Of a stretch of 64,000 bases of DNA, positions 19,717-28,106 are shown piece by piece (within the stretch, counting starts at the first letter, position 1; each line of letters begins with the position of its first letter). A program made the translations under genes and the position numbers. Below the pieces are notes generated by a model. It was given only the letters and a program-made list of their open reading frames with translations. It ran no database searches and had not been told where the DNA came from. The DNA is from an uncultured Clostridia bacterium (GTDB lineage Bacteria; Bacillota; Clostridia; Oscillospirales; Ruminococcaceae), in NCBI GenBank assembly GCA_945829235.1, contig CALZUA010000003.1, positions 62,001 through 126,000 on the forward strand. Reading direction: 5' to 3'.

Positions 19717-20652
19717 TCAATTTCCGAGAATTTCACCCGAGCTAAGCTTTTTCCCGCGCAGAAAATCCTCCGTTTTCATACGTTTCGAGCCCTCGAGCTG
19801 AATTTCGCGCAACTCCATGCACGCGCCGTCCCCGCACACAACGCCGAATTTTTTCTCATCAACAACACTTCCTGCGGGCAGGTCGGATTTCTTTTCAACA
19901 AGCGCCGCGCGGTACACCTTGAGCCGCTTCCCGTCAAGAATCGTGTAGGCGCACGGCACGTCCGCCATTGCTCGAATAAAGTTGTGGACAACGCGCGCGG
20001 GCTTCGTGAAATCGATTTTCAGCTCTTCCTTGGAAATCTTCTCGGCGTAGCAAGCCTCGCCCTGCTGTTTCTCGTGAGAAGCCGTGCCGTTCTCGAGCGC
20101 GTGAAGCGTTTCTACAAGCAGTTTCGCGCCGTTTTCCGCAAGAATTTTCCAAAGCTCCGAGCCGGTCATTTCCGCAGAAATATCCGTTTCGGAGCGCATT
20201 ATCACGTCACCCGTGTCCAGCCCCTCGTCCATTTGCATTGTGCAAACGCCGGTTTTCGTGTCGCCCGCCTGAATACAGCGCTGAATCGGTGCCGCGCCGC
20301 GAAATCTCGGTAACAGCGACGCGTGTACGTTCACGCAACCGAATTTCGGTAACTCAAGCACCGTTTTCGGCAAAATCTGCCCGTAAGCAGTCACCACAAT
20401 CACGTCCGGATTTATCTCCCGAAGCGCTCCCAGAGCCGCCTCAGCGTCCTCGCCCTTTCGTAGCGAAAACGGCTGATAAACGGGAATATCGTGCAAAAGC
20501 GCCAAGTCCTTCACCGGCGTTGTTTCAAGCTTTTTTCCGCGGTTTTTCGGCTTGTCGGGCTGTGTGAAAACCGCCGCAACCTCGAACTCCCCGATTAACG
20601 CTTCAAGACTTTTCGCCGCAAAATCGGGCGTTCCCATAAATACTACTTTCAA
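19717..20652 (-). CDS. fmt: methionyl-tRNA formyltransferase
   Basis: Formylates initiator Met-tRNA. The N-terminal formyltransferase fold begins KVVFMGTPDFA and holds the catalytic segment HASLLPRFRGAAPIQ. The C-terminal tRNA-binding domain starts near residue 205. Start is TTG at 20650-20652 behind AAGGAG; the in-frame ATG five codons later would cut the first strand. Two deformylase genes lie just upstream in the operon, which matches its role. Confidence 0.95.
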   Translation of the reverse strand: MKVVFMGTPDFAAKSLEALIGEFEVAAVFTQPDKPKNRGKKLETTPVKDLALLHDIPVYQPFSLRKGEDAEAALGALREINPDVIVVTAYGQILPKTVLELPKFGCVNVHASLLPRFRGAAPIQRCIQAGDTKTGVCTMQMDEGLDTGDVIMRSETDISAEMTGSELWKILAENGAKLLVETLHALENGTASHEKQQGEACYAEKISKEELKIDFTKPARVVHNFIRAMADVPCAYTILDGKRLKVYRAALVEKKSDLPAGSVVDEKKFGVVCGDGACMELREIQLEGSKRMKTEDFLRGKKLSSGEILGN

Positions 20653-20686
20653 AATTTTCTCCTTATTCTTCGCTGTGCCAAACGCC

Positions 20687-20806
20687 TTGTTCTCGGTAAA
20701 TCTTCGTTTGAACGAGAGGGTTTCGCGGTGCTGAACAACCTGTTTTTCAGCTAAACCAAGCGCATTGTTCTCGGTAAATTTTCGGTTAAACGAGAGGGTT
20801 TTCGCG
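20687..20806. repeat. direct repeat, two copies 78 bp apart
   Basis: A block of about 42 bp beginning TTGTTCTCGGTAAAT and ending GAGAGGGTTTTCGCG occurs at 20687-20729 and 20765-20806, with only a few differences. It fills the space between the second def gene and fmt. Confidence 0.85.
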
Positions 20807-20808
20807 AT

Positions 20809-21261
20809 TTATTCTTCCTCAACCCACTCGAGCACCTTGTCCTCATACAAAATCCCGTTCAGGTGGTCAACCTCGTGGCAAAACGCCCGCGCCAACAGCT
20901 CCTTGCCGTGATATCTGCGAAGTACCCCGAAACGGTCGTACGCCTTCAGCTTGACGTGCATCGGGCGCTTTACAATGCCCTTTTTCCCAACCAGCGACAA
21001 GCACCCTTCTTCCTCAAACTGCTTCCCCCACATCGCCGTTATGACGGGATTTACCAGCTCAATTTTCCCCGCACCCGTGTCAATCACCACAACCCGCTTC
21101 AACACGCCGATTTGCGGTGCCGCAAGACCGATGCCCTCGGCGCTTTGCATCGTTTCGTACATGTCGTCAAGCAACTGCGCGAGTTCCTTGTCAAAGCGTG
21201 TTACCTCGGTTGATTTTTCTCGTAAAATCGGGTTGCCGAATGTCAAAATTTCTCTTACCAT
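20809..21261 (-). CDS. def: peptide deformylase, second copy
   Basis: Removes the formyl group from nascent proteins. All three motifs are present in 150 residues: GIGLAAPQIG, EEGCLS (Cys metal ligand) and CHEVDHLNG (two His ligands and Glu). Start at ATG 21259-21261 behind GAGGGCG. It begins 7 nt after the other def gene. The two differ across most of their length, so this is an old paralogue pair. Confidence 0.95.
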   Translation of the reverse strand: MVREILTFGNPILREKSTEVTRFDKELAQLLDDMYETMQSAEGIGLAAPQIGVLKRVVVIDTGAGKIELVNPVITAMWGKQFEEEGCLSLVGKKGIVKRPMHVKLKAYDRFGVLRRYHGKELLARAFCHEVDHLNGILYEDKVLEWVEEE

Positions 21262-21268
21262 AGCGCCC

Positions 21269-21733
21269 TCACGACTTCTGCGGAATTGTTTTCTCAACCC
21301 TGTCGATAAACAAAACTCCGTCAAGATGGTCAATCTCGTGGCAGATTGCACGCGCCTTCAGCTCGCTTGCTTCGAGCGTGAACTCCTTCCCGTGCCTGTC
21401 AAACGCCCTCACCTTAACCATCGCCGGCCGCACAACCTCACACCACTCGCCGGGTGCCGAAAGACAACCCTCGTTGCCCGTCTGAGAGCCGCTTTTTTCG
21501 ATAATCTCGGGGTTTATCAGCTCCAAAACGCCCTTGCCGTCGCGCACGTCAACAATGCACGCGCGCCGGAGTATTCCCACCTGCGGTGCCGCCAAACCAA
21601 CGCCGTCCGCGCTTTTCAGCGTCTGCGCCATGTCATCGAGCAAAGTTGCCAGCTTATCGTCAAACTTTGTCACCTCGCGGCACTTTTTCCGCAACATATC
21701 GTCCCCGAATTTGATAATCTCTCTCAAAGCCAT
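21269..21733 (-). CDS. def: peptide deformylase, first copy
   Basis: A 154-residue deformylase with GVGLAAPQVG, NEGCLSAPG and CHEIDHLDG. Start at ATG 21731-21733 behind AAAGGTG. It lies between priA and the second def. Its upstream gap carries a copy of the last codons of priA (see the repeat at 21755-21895). Confidence 0.95.
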   Translation of the reverse strand: MALREIIKFGDDMLRKKCREVTKFDDKLATLLDDMAQTLKSADGVGLAAPQVGILRRACIVDVRDGKGVLELINPEIIEKSGSQTGNEGCLSAPGEWCEVVRPAMVKVRAFDRHGKEFTLEASELKARAICHEIDHLDGVLFIDRVEKTIPQKS

Positions 21734-21754
21734 TTCAGCAAATCACCTTTCTTC

Positions 21755-21895
21755 TTATATTGCAAAGCTTCCGTTGATGTCCGCACTTGCTTTCGTTTAC
21801 CGTAAAAACAAATGCCGAGTTATCGCTGATTGTTCCCGAAAATTCTCGCGAAATCAGCTTTTTCGTTATATCGCAAAGCTTCCGTTGATGTCCGC
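21755..21895 (-). repeat. duplicated 3' end of priA
   Basis: The sequence encoding the last residues of PriA (ADINGSFAI and stop) at about 21866-21895 is repeated at about 21755-21785, including the stop codon and part of the following TGATTT. Between the copies lie about 80 bp of noncoding sequence. It looks like a small tandem duplication that created or displaced the leader region of def. Confidence 0.85.
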
Positions 21896-24280
21896 GAAAA
21901 AGCGCACGTTCGCGAAATCCGCATCGGCAAGCGCCGCTTTCATCGCTCTGTCCACCGCCTCGCGCAAACTCGGGCTGTTTTTGCACTTCGCCATCAGCGA
22001 AAAGCGATATCTCCCGTTCACCCGTCCGACCGCGCACGGTGCCGGTCCCAAAACCCGCATAGGAACGCTCTTCCCGTACTCTTTCGCGGTTTTCAGCAAC
22101 ATATCCGCGAACTTTTTCGCACATTTTTGGCACTCCTTTTCGTTCACCGCCGAAAACACAAACGTCACGATATCGCAGAACGGCGGGTAAAAAACCGCTT
22201 CGCGAAGCTGAATTTCCTCATCGTAGAACGCGGGATAATTCTGCTTTGCCGCGAGATTTATCACATAATGCTCCGGCGAAAACGTCTGGATAATCGCCCG
22301 CCCGCGCTTGTCGCCGCGTCCCGAGCGCCCCGCAACCTGAGTTATCAGCGAAAACGTGCGCTCGTAAGCGCGAAAATCCTGCGCATAGAGCGAGTTGTCC
22401 GTTTTGAGCACGCCGACCAGCGTTACATTCGGGAAATTCAGCCCTTTCGCTATCATTTGCGTTCCCACCATTATATCGTACTCGCCGTCAGCAAATGCCT
22501 TGAAACGGCGCTCGAATGCGGTTTTTCCCGATGTCGTGTCCGCGTCCATTCGCAAAATCCGCGCTTTCGGAAACAACTCGGAAAGCTCGTCTTCAATCAG
22601 CTGTGTGCCCTCGCCTTTCATTCCGAAAAACTTGCCGCCGCAGAACGGGCAAACGCTGTCAAACCGCCTGAAATAGCCGCAACAGTGGCACATCAAACAA
22701 CCGTTCGCCTTGTGATAGGTCAGCGGCACGGAGCAGTTCGGGCACTCCATCGGCTTCCCGCACATCGCACACCGCACTCCCGTTCGATAACCGCGCCTGT
22801 TGAGCAACAAAATCGATTGCTCGCCGCGCGAAAGGTTGTATTCAATATGCTCGGCGAGAATTGCGCTGAACGTTGACATATTGCCGTTTTGCCGCTCTTT
22901 TTGCATATCGACAATCTCAACCTCGGGCAAAACCGCGTTGTTGAACCGCTCGTCCATCTCAAACAGCTTGTACCGCCCCGTTTTCGCGAAATAATAGCTC
23001 TCGAGCGAGGGCGTTGCCGATGCCAAAAGCAACAGCGAATTTTGCGCGAAACAGCGCTGTTTTGCGACATCGCGCGCGTGATATCGAGGCGAATTCTCGG
23101 ACTTGTACGTCCCCTCGCCCTCTTCATCGATAACAATTATCGCGAGATTTTGCACGGGTGCAAACACCGCGCTGCGCGTTCCGATAACAATCCGCGCGAG
23201 TCCGCTTTTTATGCGGCGGTACTCGTCCGCGCGTTCACCAACCGACAGCGAGCTGTGCAAAATCGCAACCTCGCTCCCGAACAGCCGCTGGAATTTCCCG
23301 ACCATCTGCGGCGTGAGCGAAATCTCGGGAACCAGCATTATAGCGCCCTTTCCCGCCTTAACCGCCTTGTCGATAAGCTTGATGAAAATCGAGGTTTTTC
23401 CGCTTCCCGTGATGCCGCGAAGCAACGCGCACTCGGGTTTTTCGCCCGTCATCAGCGCGGAAATTCCGTCAAAAACCTCGCTTTGTTTCGGCGACAAATT
23501 TATGTCATCGGGACTTTCGGTTGCCGAAACGTCCGAGTTTAACCGAAAAACAACGTTCTCAAACCGCTCGAAAATCCCCTTCTCAATCAGCCTGTTCACC
23601 ACGGCACTTGTCGCGGCGCACGCGTAGCACACCTCTTTAATCGAAGCCGAATCGTTTGCCCGAACGAACTCAACGGCGGCTTTTTGCTTTGGCGTGAGCT
23701 TTTGCGTTTCGTCAAAATCCTCGCAAACCCGCACCATTACGTTAACCTCGTCACCCACACGCCGTTGTGGAATTTCGATTTCCGTGAGAATTTCACGCTT
23801 GACCAGCTCGTTGATTTTCGCCTTATTCTCCGCGTAAAGCGTTTCCAGCTCGGATTTCCCCGCCGTTTCAAGCGCCCTTGCAAGCGATTTTTCCTCGGCA
23901 GTGAGCGTGTTCTCGGGCACTTTCTTGTTCAACTCAAAGCGGTGCTTGAGCGAATAAGACAGCCCCGCGGGCAAAATTGACCGAAACGCGTCAAAGTAGG
24001 TGCAGAACGTGTTCTCCTGGAGCCAACCGCAAAGCCGAAGCAGTTCCTCGGAGATAACCGGTTCTTCATCGATAACCGCAGAGATTGGCTTCAGATGCGC
24101 GTTTTCCTCGGGTTCACCGACCTCGAAAACCAGCCCCACACGCTTTTTCGAGCCTTTCCCGAACGGCACGACAACCCGCATTCCCGTGCGGATTTTGCCC
24201 GAAAGCTCGGCGGGGATTTCGTAGGAAAACAGCTTGTCGAACGAGTAGAGCGTGTTTTCTACGGCAATTCTCGCAATCAA
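21866..24280 (-). CDS. priA: primosomal replication restart helicase PriA
   Basis: Reloads the replisome at stalled forks. The 804-residue chain begins with the DNA-binding domain. The helicase core has GITGSGKTS (Walker A), DEEGEGTYKSE (DEEH-like box II) and QVAGRSGRG (motif VI). The zinc-binding loops show CAMCGKPMECPNC and CHCCG..CPFCGG. The box II His is replaced by Gly (DEEG). Start is TTG 24278-24280 behind GGGGGAGA, overlapping the stop of gmk. Confidence 0.95.
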   Translation of the reverse strand: MIARIAVENTLYSFDKLFSYEIPAELSGKIRTGMRVVVPFGKGSKKRVGLVFEVGEPEENAHLKPISAVIDEEPVISEELLRLCGWLQENTFCTYFDAFRSILPAGLSYSLKHRFELNKKVPENTLTAEEKSLARALETAGKSELETLYAENKAKINELVKREILTEIEIPQRRVGDEVNVMVRVCEDFDETQKLTPKQKAAVEFVRANDSASIKEVCYACAATSAVVNRLIEKGIFERFENVVFRLNSDVSATESPDDINLSPKQSEVFDGISALMTGEKPECALLRGITGSGKTSIFIKLIDKAVKAGKGAIMLVPEISLTPQMVGKFQRLFGSEVAILHSSLSVGERADEYRRIKSGLARIVIGTRSAVFAPVQNLAIIVIDEEGEGTYKSENSPRYHARDVAKQRCFAQNSLLLLASATPSLESYYFAKTGRYKLFEMDERFNNAVLPEVEIVDMQKERQNGNMSTFSAILAEHIEYNLSRGEQSILLLNRRGYRTGVRCAMCGKPMECPNCSVPLTYHKANGCLMCHCCGYFRRFDSVCPFCGGKFFGMKGEGTQLIEDELSELFPKARILRMDADTTSGKTAFERRFKAFADGEYDIMVGTQMIAKGLNFPNVTLVGVLKTDNSLYAQDFRAYERTFSLITQVAGRSGRGDKRGRAIIQTFSPEHYVINLAAKQNYPAFYDEEIQLREAVFYPPFCDIVTFVFSAVNEKECQKCAKKFADMLLKTAKEYGKSVPMRVLGPAPCAVGRVNGRYRFSLMAKCKNSPSLREAVDRAMKAALADADFANVRFFADINGSFAI

Positions 24281-24888
24281 GTTTTCTCCCCCGAAATACG
24301 CTCGATAAGCCCCGCGCGGCGCTCACGGCGCAACTTTTCGGCTCTGAACACCGAAAGCACGTCCTCGACCGCCTCGCTCAAATCATCGTTCACCACGAGA
24401 TAATCGTAGTTTTTCGCGAACGCAAGCTCGTTTTTGGCTTGGAGAGTGCGCTCGCGGATTTTCTCCTCGGTTTCAGTGCCGCGACCGCGCAAGCGTTTCT
24501 CGAGAATTTCCAGCGACGGCGGCAAGATGAACACAAGGCAAGCCTCGGGGAACATTTTTTTGATGTTCATCGCGCCCTCAACCTCGATTTTCAGCACGGC
24601 GTCCTTGCCCGAGAGTATCAGGTCGTCCACGCTCTTTTTCAGCGTGCCGTAGAAATTTCCGCAGTACTCGGTGTACTCAAGCACCTCGCCGCGCTTGATT
24701 TTCTCGGAAAAGTCATCTCTTGTCAAAAAATGGTAATGCACACCGTCAATTTCACCCTCACGCGGCGCACGAGTTGTCGCGGAAACCGCGTAGCCCGCCT
24801 TGTCCGTTTTCTTGAAAAGTTCACCCAAAATCGTGTCCTTACCGCAACCGGCGGGTGCTGAAACAACAAACAAAAGTCCTTTTTCCAT
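24277..24888 (-). CDS. gmk: guanylate kinase
   Basis: Phosphorylates GMP to GDP. The P-loop reads SAPAGCGKDT, followed by SATTRAPREGEIDGVHYHF and the GMP-binding EYTEYCGNFYGT. Length 203 residues is typical. Start at ATG 24886-24888 behind AAGAGGT. It lies between remA and priA, the normal order in Clostridia and Bacilli. Confidence 0.95.
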   Translation of the reverse strand: MEKGLLFVVSAPAGCGKDTILGELFKKTDKAGYAVSATTRAPREGEIDGVHYHFLTRDDFSEKIKRGEVLEYTEYCGNFYGTLKKSVDDLILSGKDAVLKIEVEGAMNIKKMFPEACLVFILPPSLEILEKRLRGRGTETEEKIRERTLQAKNELAFAKNYDYLVVNDDLSEAVEDVLSVFRAEKLRRERRAGLIERISGEKT

Positions 24889-24943
24889 ATTTTACCTCTT
24901 GATTATCTGTCGAAACGTTTCCTTTAATGTAAATTTTTGCCAA

Positions 24944-25204
24944 CTATTCCTCGAAATTCTCGGGAACGTCCTTCGGTGTCGCTTTTCCCGCAATCGTTTC
25001 GGGGAGCAACGCCGAGAGCACAACGTGACCGCTGTCGCAGATTATAACCGAGCGCGTCTTGCGCCCGCAGGTCGCGTCAATAGCCGCACCGCTGTCCTTT
25101 GCGAGCTGGACAATCCGCTTCACCGGAGCCGCCTCGGGGCTTACCACCGCGACAATCCTGTCCTCGTTCACGATATTTCCAAAGCCAATGTTTACCGGTT
25201 TCAC
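24944..25204 (-). CDS. remA: RemA-like DUF370 regulator
   Basis: RemA is a small DNA-binding protein that controls matrix and osmoprotection genes in Bacillus. This 86-residue protein shows the family pattern ([47 protein letters not shown]). The start is GTG 25202-25204, 8 nt behind GGGAG. An ATG at 25234 lies at the predicted transcription start and has no ribosome site, so it is rejected. First gene of the housekeeping operon. Confidence 0.9.
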   Translation of the reverse strand: MKPVNIGFGNIVNEDRIVAVVSPEAAPVKRIVQLAKDSGAAIDATCGRKTRSVIICDSGHVVLSALLPETIAGKATPKDVPENFEE

Positions 25205-25238
25205 AAAATCAACTCCCGAAATTTCCAAATACATATTT

Positions 25239-25267
25239 ATTATAGCATATATCTGCCAAAAAATCAA
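25239..25267 (-). promoter_or_regulatory. promoter of the remA-gmk-...-thiN operon
   Basis: On the minus strand, TTGATT (25262-25267) and TATAAT (25239-25244) are spaced by 17 bp. The predicted start near 25232 leaves a short leader before the GTG of remA. Confidence 0.7.
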
Positions 25268-25316
25268 CACCAAAAAACCTCTCGACAAAATTATTCAAAA
25301 TTTTTTTCAAAACCTA

Positions 25317-25345
25317 TTGACAAATCAAAAACAACGTGGTATAAT
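25317..25345 (+). promoter_or_regulatory. promoter of tRNA-Thr
   Basis: TTGACA (25317-25322), 17-bp spacer, TATAAT (25340-25345). The sequence is almost the same as the tRNA-Arg promoter at 26243-26271. Confidence 0.85.
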
Positions 25346-25375
25346 AATATCGTTGCAATTGCAGAATATAAATTT

Positions 25376-25451
25376 GCTGATATAGCTCAGTTGGTAGAGC
25401 ACATCCTTGGTAAGGATGAGGTCATCAGTTCGACTCTGATTATCAGCTCCA
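25376..25451 (+). tRNA. tRNA-Thr (GGT)
   Basis: A complete 76-nt cloverleaf. The acceptor stem GCTGATA pairs with TATCAGC, the anticodon stem is CATCC/GGATG with loop TTGGTAA, and the T loop is TTCGACT. The 3' CCA is encoded. Anticodon GGT reads threonine ACC and ACT codons. Confidence 0.97.
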
Positions 25452-25453
25452 GT

Positions 25454-25490
25454 GAGGTCGGTTCACAGGACCGACCTCCTTGTGTTTTTT
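25454..25490 (+). terminator. terminator of tRNA-Thr
   Basis: A 9-bp stem (GAGGTCGGT with ACCGACCTC) and a T run starting near 25485. Confidence 0.85.
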
Positions 25491-25672
25491 AAATTTTCGC
25501 ACTTTGCACGAAAATTTAAAAAGCCGCGGTGAGCTAATCTTACTTTGATGTATTCCATTTTGCTACAATTTCTGCTTCGGGGAAATCGGCGATAGTGCGA
25601 CATTGTTAACAGCGTGGTCATTTGGCTACGCGTTTTTTGTTATGTTGCACAAAGTTTTGTTTAAAATGCACA

Positions 25673-25700
25673 AAACCCGTGTCCTCATCGACACGGGTTT
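25673..25700 (-). terminator. hairpin after the Xre regulator gene
   Basis: A perfect 11-bp stem (AAACCCGTGTC with GACACGGGTTT, loop of 6). It lies 24 bp after the stop codon of the minus-strand regulator. The T run is short. The stretch 25491-25672 holds nothing recognisable. Confidence 0.6.
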
Positions 25701-25724
25701 CAATTGGTATCAAATCCTATTATT

Positions 25725-26024
25725 TCACTCGGTTATGTATTCGGGCTTAATTCCCAAGTCCGAAACTCGCTCCTTGATGTTCGGGAGAATGTATTTGCGT
25801 TGGATTTCGCCGATGTCAACATTCAGCGCCGTGCAAAGCGTGAGCCAGATTACCCACGTCACCGTGCAGTTCCCGCGCTCAATCCGCCGCAGATAAACCT
25901 CCGATATCCCCGATATCTCGGACAGCATTTCCTGAGTTAAATTGTATTTCTTGCGTTGTTTCGCCACAAGTTCCCCAAAATCTTCTTTCAGTATATCAGA
26001 GCCTTCAAATTCATTTTCACGCAT
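25725..26024 (-). CDS. Xre-family helix-turn-helix regulator
   Basis: A 99-residue protein whose residues 18-75 form an HTH (VAKQRKKYNLTQEMLSEISGISEVYLRRIERG). No effector domain follows. Start at ATG 26022-26024 behind GGAAGGG. It stands alone between two tRNA genes. It may regulate itself or be the remnant of an integrated element; its targets are unknown. Confidence 0.88.
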   Translation of the reverse strand: MRENEFEGSDILKEDFGELVAKQRKKYNLTQEMLSEISGISEVYLRRIERGNCTVTWVIWLTLCTALNVDIGEIQRKYILPNIKERVSDLGIKPEYITE

Positions 26025-26242
26025 AAAATCACCCTTCCAATTTAATCTTTACACTTTCTTAATATAATAATACCACTTCTTGTCACAAAATGCAAATATT
26101 TTTCCTAAAAATTTTAGGTAAGTGAACATCACTTTTTAGAAAAAAAGCGTATAAAACCGCGATATATAAAGGCTTTTGTTGAAAATGACGAATTTTTTCT
26201 CTGCCAATTTTGCCCGTTTTTTAATTTTTTTCAAATTTCCTC

Positions 26243-26271
26243 TTGACAAATCAATAACGAAGTGATATAAT
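26243..26271 (+). promoter_or_regulatory. promoter of tRNA-Arg
   Basis: TTGACA (26243-26248), 17-bp spacer, TATAAT (26266-26271). Confidence 0.85.
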
Positions 26272-26288
26272 ATTACTGTTGCAGAAAT

Positions 26289-26365
26289 GCGCCAGTAGCT
26301 CAGCTGGATAGAGTATCTGGCTACGAACCAGAGGGTCGGGGGTTCGAATCCCTCCTGGCGTGCCA
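26289..26365 (+). tRNA. tRNA-Arg (ACG)
   Basis: A 77-nt cloverleaf with acceptor GCGCCAG/CTGGCGT, anticodon stem TCTGG/CCAGA, loop CTACGAA and encoded CCA. The anticodon ACG (edited to ICG) reads CGN arginine codons. A long minus-strand open frame across it is the usual artefact of tRNA antisense. Confidence 0.97.
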
Positions 26366-26369
26366 CAAC

Positions 26370-26406
26370 AAACCGCTTAACCATTAGGGTTGAGCGGTTT
26401 TTCTTT
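26370..26406 (+). terminator. terminator of tRNA-Arg
   Basis: A stem of about 13 bp (AAACCGCTTAACC with GGGTTGAGCGGTTT) followed by TTCTTTTG. Confidence 0.85.
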
Positions 26407-26420
26407 TGTTTGATTTCATT

Positions 26421-26455
26421 TGGTCACAGGTGAAATGGTCACACTTTTGGTCACA
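26421..26455 (+). repeat. three TGGTCACA direct repeats beside tRNA-Arg
   Basis: TGGTCACA occurs at 26421-26428, 26436-26443 and 26448-26455, immediately after the tRNA terminator and before the accessory region. Such repeats next to a tRNA can be integrase binding sites or the scar of an element end. No matching copy was spotted at the other side of the accessory region. Confidence 0.5.
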
Positions 26456-26525
26456 CTAGGGTTTGGAGGCTTCGGCGAACGAGTGGGTTTTCGGGGCATA
26501 GTGTGGGAAAAAATGAAATTTGCTA

Positions 26526-26555
26526 TTGACAATAATTATGAAAAAGGGTTATAAT
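26526..26555 (+). promoter_or_regulatory. promoter of the nucleotidyltransferase gene
   Basis: TTGACA (26526-26531), 18-bp spacer, TATAAT (26550-26555). Confidence 0.7.
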
Positions 26556-26585
26556 AAAGTAAAGAGGAAAAAGCGAGGTGGTAGT

Positions 26586-26924
26586 ATGCTCGATAAAGCT
26601 GAAATGTCAATGCTGCTCAACGAAGCCGCTGAAGGTCTGAAAGCGATTTACGGCGACCACATTGTCGGAATAATTCTGTTCGGCTCCTACGCAAGAGGCG
26701 ATTTCACCAAGGACTCCGATATCGATATTGCTGTAATTCTCGATTTGGAGAGAGGTCAGGAATCTGCGTTTCGGTCAAAGCTTATTGAGTTCTCATCGAA
26801 CCTCGACCTGAAATATGATACGCTGACAAGCTTTCGCTGCATTCCTCACTCGGAATTTGAGCAGTGGAAGGACACCCTGCCGTTTTATCTGAACATTCAG
26901 AGAGAGGGGATTAGGATTGCATAG
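26586..26924 (+). CDS. minimal nucleotidyltransferase (MNT/MntA-like)
   Basis: A 112-residue nucleotidyltransferase domain with the catalytic signature GSYARG followed by DSDIDIAV, which supplies the metal-binding Asp pair. MNT proteins usually act as antitoxins that AMPylate a HEPN ribonuclease toxin made from the neighbouring gene. No HEPN frame is seen within the next 300 bp, so this copy looks orphaned. Start at ATG 26586 behind GAGGTGG; a longer upstream frame runs over the promoter and is rejected. Confidence 0.85.
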   Translation: MLDKAEMSMLLNEAAEGLKAIYGDHIVGIILFGSYARGDFTKDSDIDIAVILDLERGQESAFRSKLIEFSSNLDLKYDTLTSFRCIPHSEFEQWKDTLPFYLNIQREGIRIA

Positions 26925-27061
26925 TGCTTGTGGGAGATATGGGAATTCCTACGAAAAGCACACGCAGAGCAATCCTTGTCCAAAAGACTCATTCGGAAAA
27001 ATAGCGAAATAAGAGAAAATGTAACAAATGGTTTTGTGGTATTGAAGACAATAATTACTAT

Positions 27062-27092
27062 AGCGGTACCGTGAAAAGTATCGCTGTTTTTT
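27062..27092 (+). terminator. probable terminator in the gap before the R-M cassette
   Basis: An 8-bp stem (AGCGGTAC with GTATCGCT, one G-T pair) followed by GTTTTTT. The rest of 26925-27252 shows no gene. Confidence 0.6.
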
Positions 27093-27172
27093 AACCGAAC
27101 GATTCCATTACTATACACTAATCGGCGGCTAAACCGCAATTTCCTATTCGCACAAAAAATTCATTTATCATA

Positions 27173-27201
27173 TTGAAAAAACAATCGTATTGGTGTATAA
27201 T
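27173..27201 (+). promoter_or_regulatory. promoter of the R-M cassette
   Basis: TTGAAA (27173-27178), 17-bp spacer, TATAAT (27196-27201), about 50 bp before the endonuclease ATG. Confidence 0.65.
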
Positions 27202-27252
27202 ATACGTGGGTAGTTATACCTATTATTTGTATGATAGAGAGGCAGTTTATAT

Positions 27253-28095
27253 ATGAATATCATAGATGCTATTATAAATCTTGTAAATCACCCAGTAACT
27301 AATGTTCATGCTCATTATGTTGGCAAAAACCGTATTAACAACATGGGCGATGCTCTTGAGGAGTATATCAAGGATTTGTTCTGTAACACCTTTAATGAAA
27401 CCGACGAAGCAAAGCGCATAGAGAAAATCAGCGAGGTATTTTCCTATTTGGGCAACAAAAGCAATCCACCCGATGGAATGTTAAGAGGTGGAGATGCTAT
27501 TGAAGTAAAGAAAATCGAAGGCACCAATTCCGAACTTCAGTTAAATTCGTCATATCCGAAACACAAGCTGTATGCTAATAGCCCTATGATAAGCAAAGCA
27601 TGTAAGACGGCTGAAAAATGGACTGAGAAGGACATTATTTACGCAGTAGGTGTTGTAAACCGCAATTCAATAAAACATCTATCATTTGTATATGGACTTG
27701 ATTACGCTGCCAGTGATGAGGTGTATGAAAGTATAAAGCAGAAAATAAAAGATGGTATTGAAACCATTCCCGATGTTGAGTTTTCTGATACAAAAGAACT
27801 TGGCAGAGTGAATAAGGTTGACCCTTTGGGAATAACATACCTACGAGTAAGAGGTATGTGGGGTATTGAAAATCCATTTTCCGTTTTTAATTATGTTTAT
27901 CAGCGTGACTTCGATAAAGATTTCAATTTTATGTGCATTATCAATGACGAGAAATTTGAATCATTTGACAATACACAGGACTTAATAGCATTGTGCGGTA
28001 CAATTGATGGTCTTTCGATTACTGATATAAAAATTAAAAATCCCGACAATCCTGCACAACTTAAAAAGGCAAAATTAATTACATATACAATATAA
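27253..28095 (+). CDS. type II restriction endonuclease, NgoPII family
   Basis: A 280-residue protein that matches the NgoPII endonuclease family as I remember it: [10 protein letters not shown] at the start, [13 protein letters not shown], the nuclease core [15 protein letters not shown] (a PD-(D/E)XK site), [24 protein letters not shown], and [18 protein letters not shown] at the end. NgoPII cuts GGCC; the specificity here is inferred from the family and from the adjacent methylase. It begins the cassette, upstream of its methyltransferase. Codon use is clearly more AT-rich than in the housekeeping genes, a sign of transfer. Confidence 0.85.
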   Translation: MNIIDAIINLVNHPVTNVHAHYVGKNRINNMGDALEEYIKDLFCNTFNETDEAKRIEKISEVFSYLGNKSNPPDGMLRGGDAIEVKKIEGTNSELQLNSSYPKHKLYANSPMISKACKTAEKWTEKDIIYAVGVVNRNSIKHLSFVYGLDYAASDEVYESIKQKIKDGIETIPDVEFSDTKELGRVNKVDPLGITYLRVRGMWGIENPFSVFNYVYQRDFDKDFNFMCIINDEKFESFDNTQDLIALCGTIDGLSITDIKIKNPDNPAQLKKAKLITYTI

Positions 28096-28106
28096 TAGGT
28101 GAAAAA

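Noticed and set aside
24085-24861. 258-codon plus-strand frame over gmk and priA
   Set aside because: It is a shadow of two clear enzyme genes on the other strand.
26136-26384. 82-codon minus-strand frame over tRNA-Arg
   Set aside because: It is the antisense of the tRNA (peptide RQEGFEPPTLW is a well-known annotation artefact).
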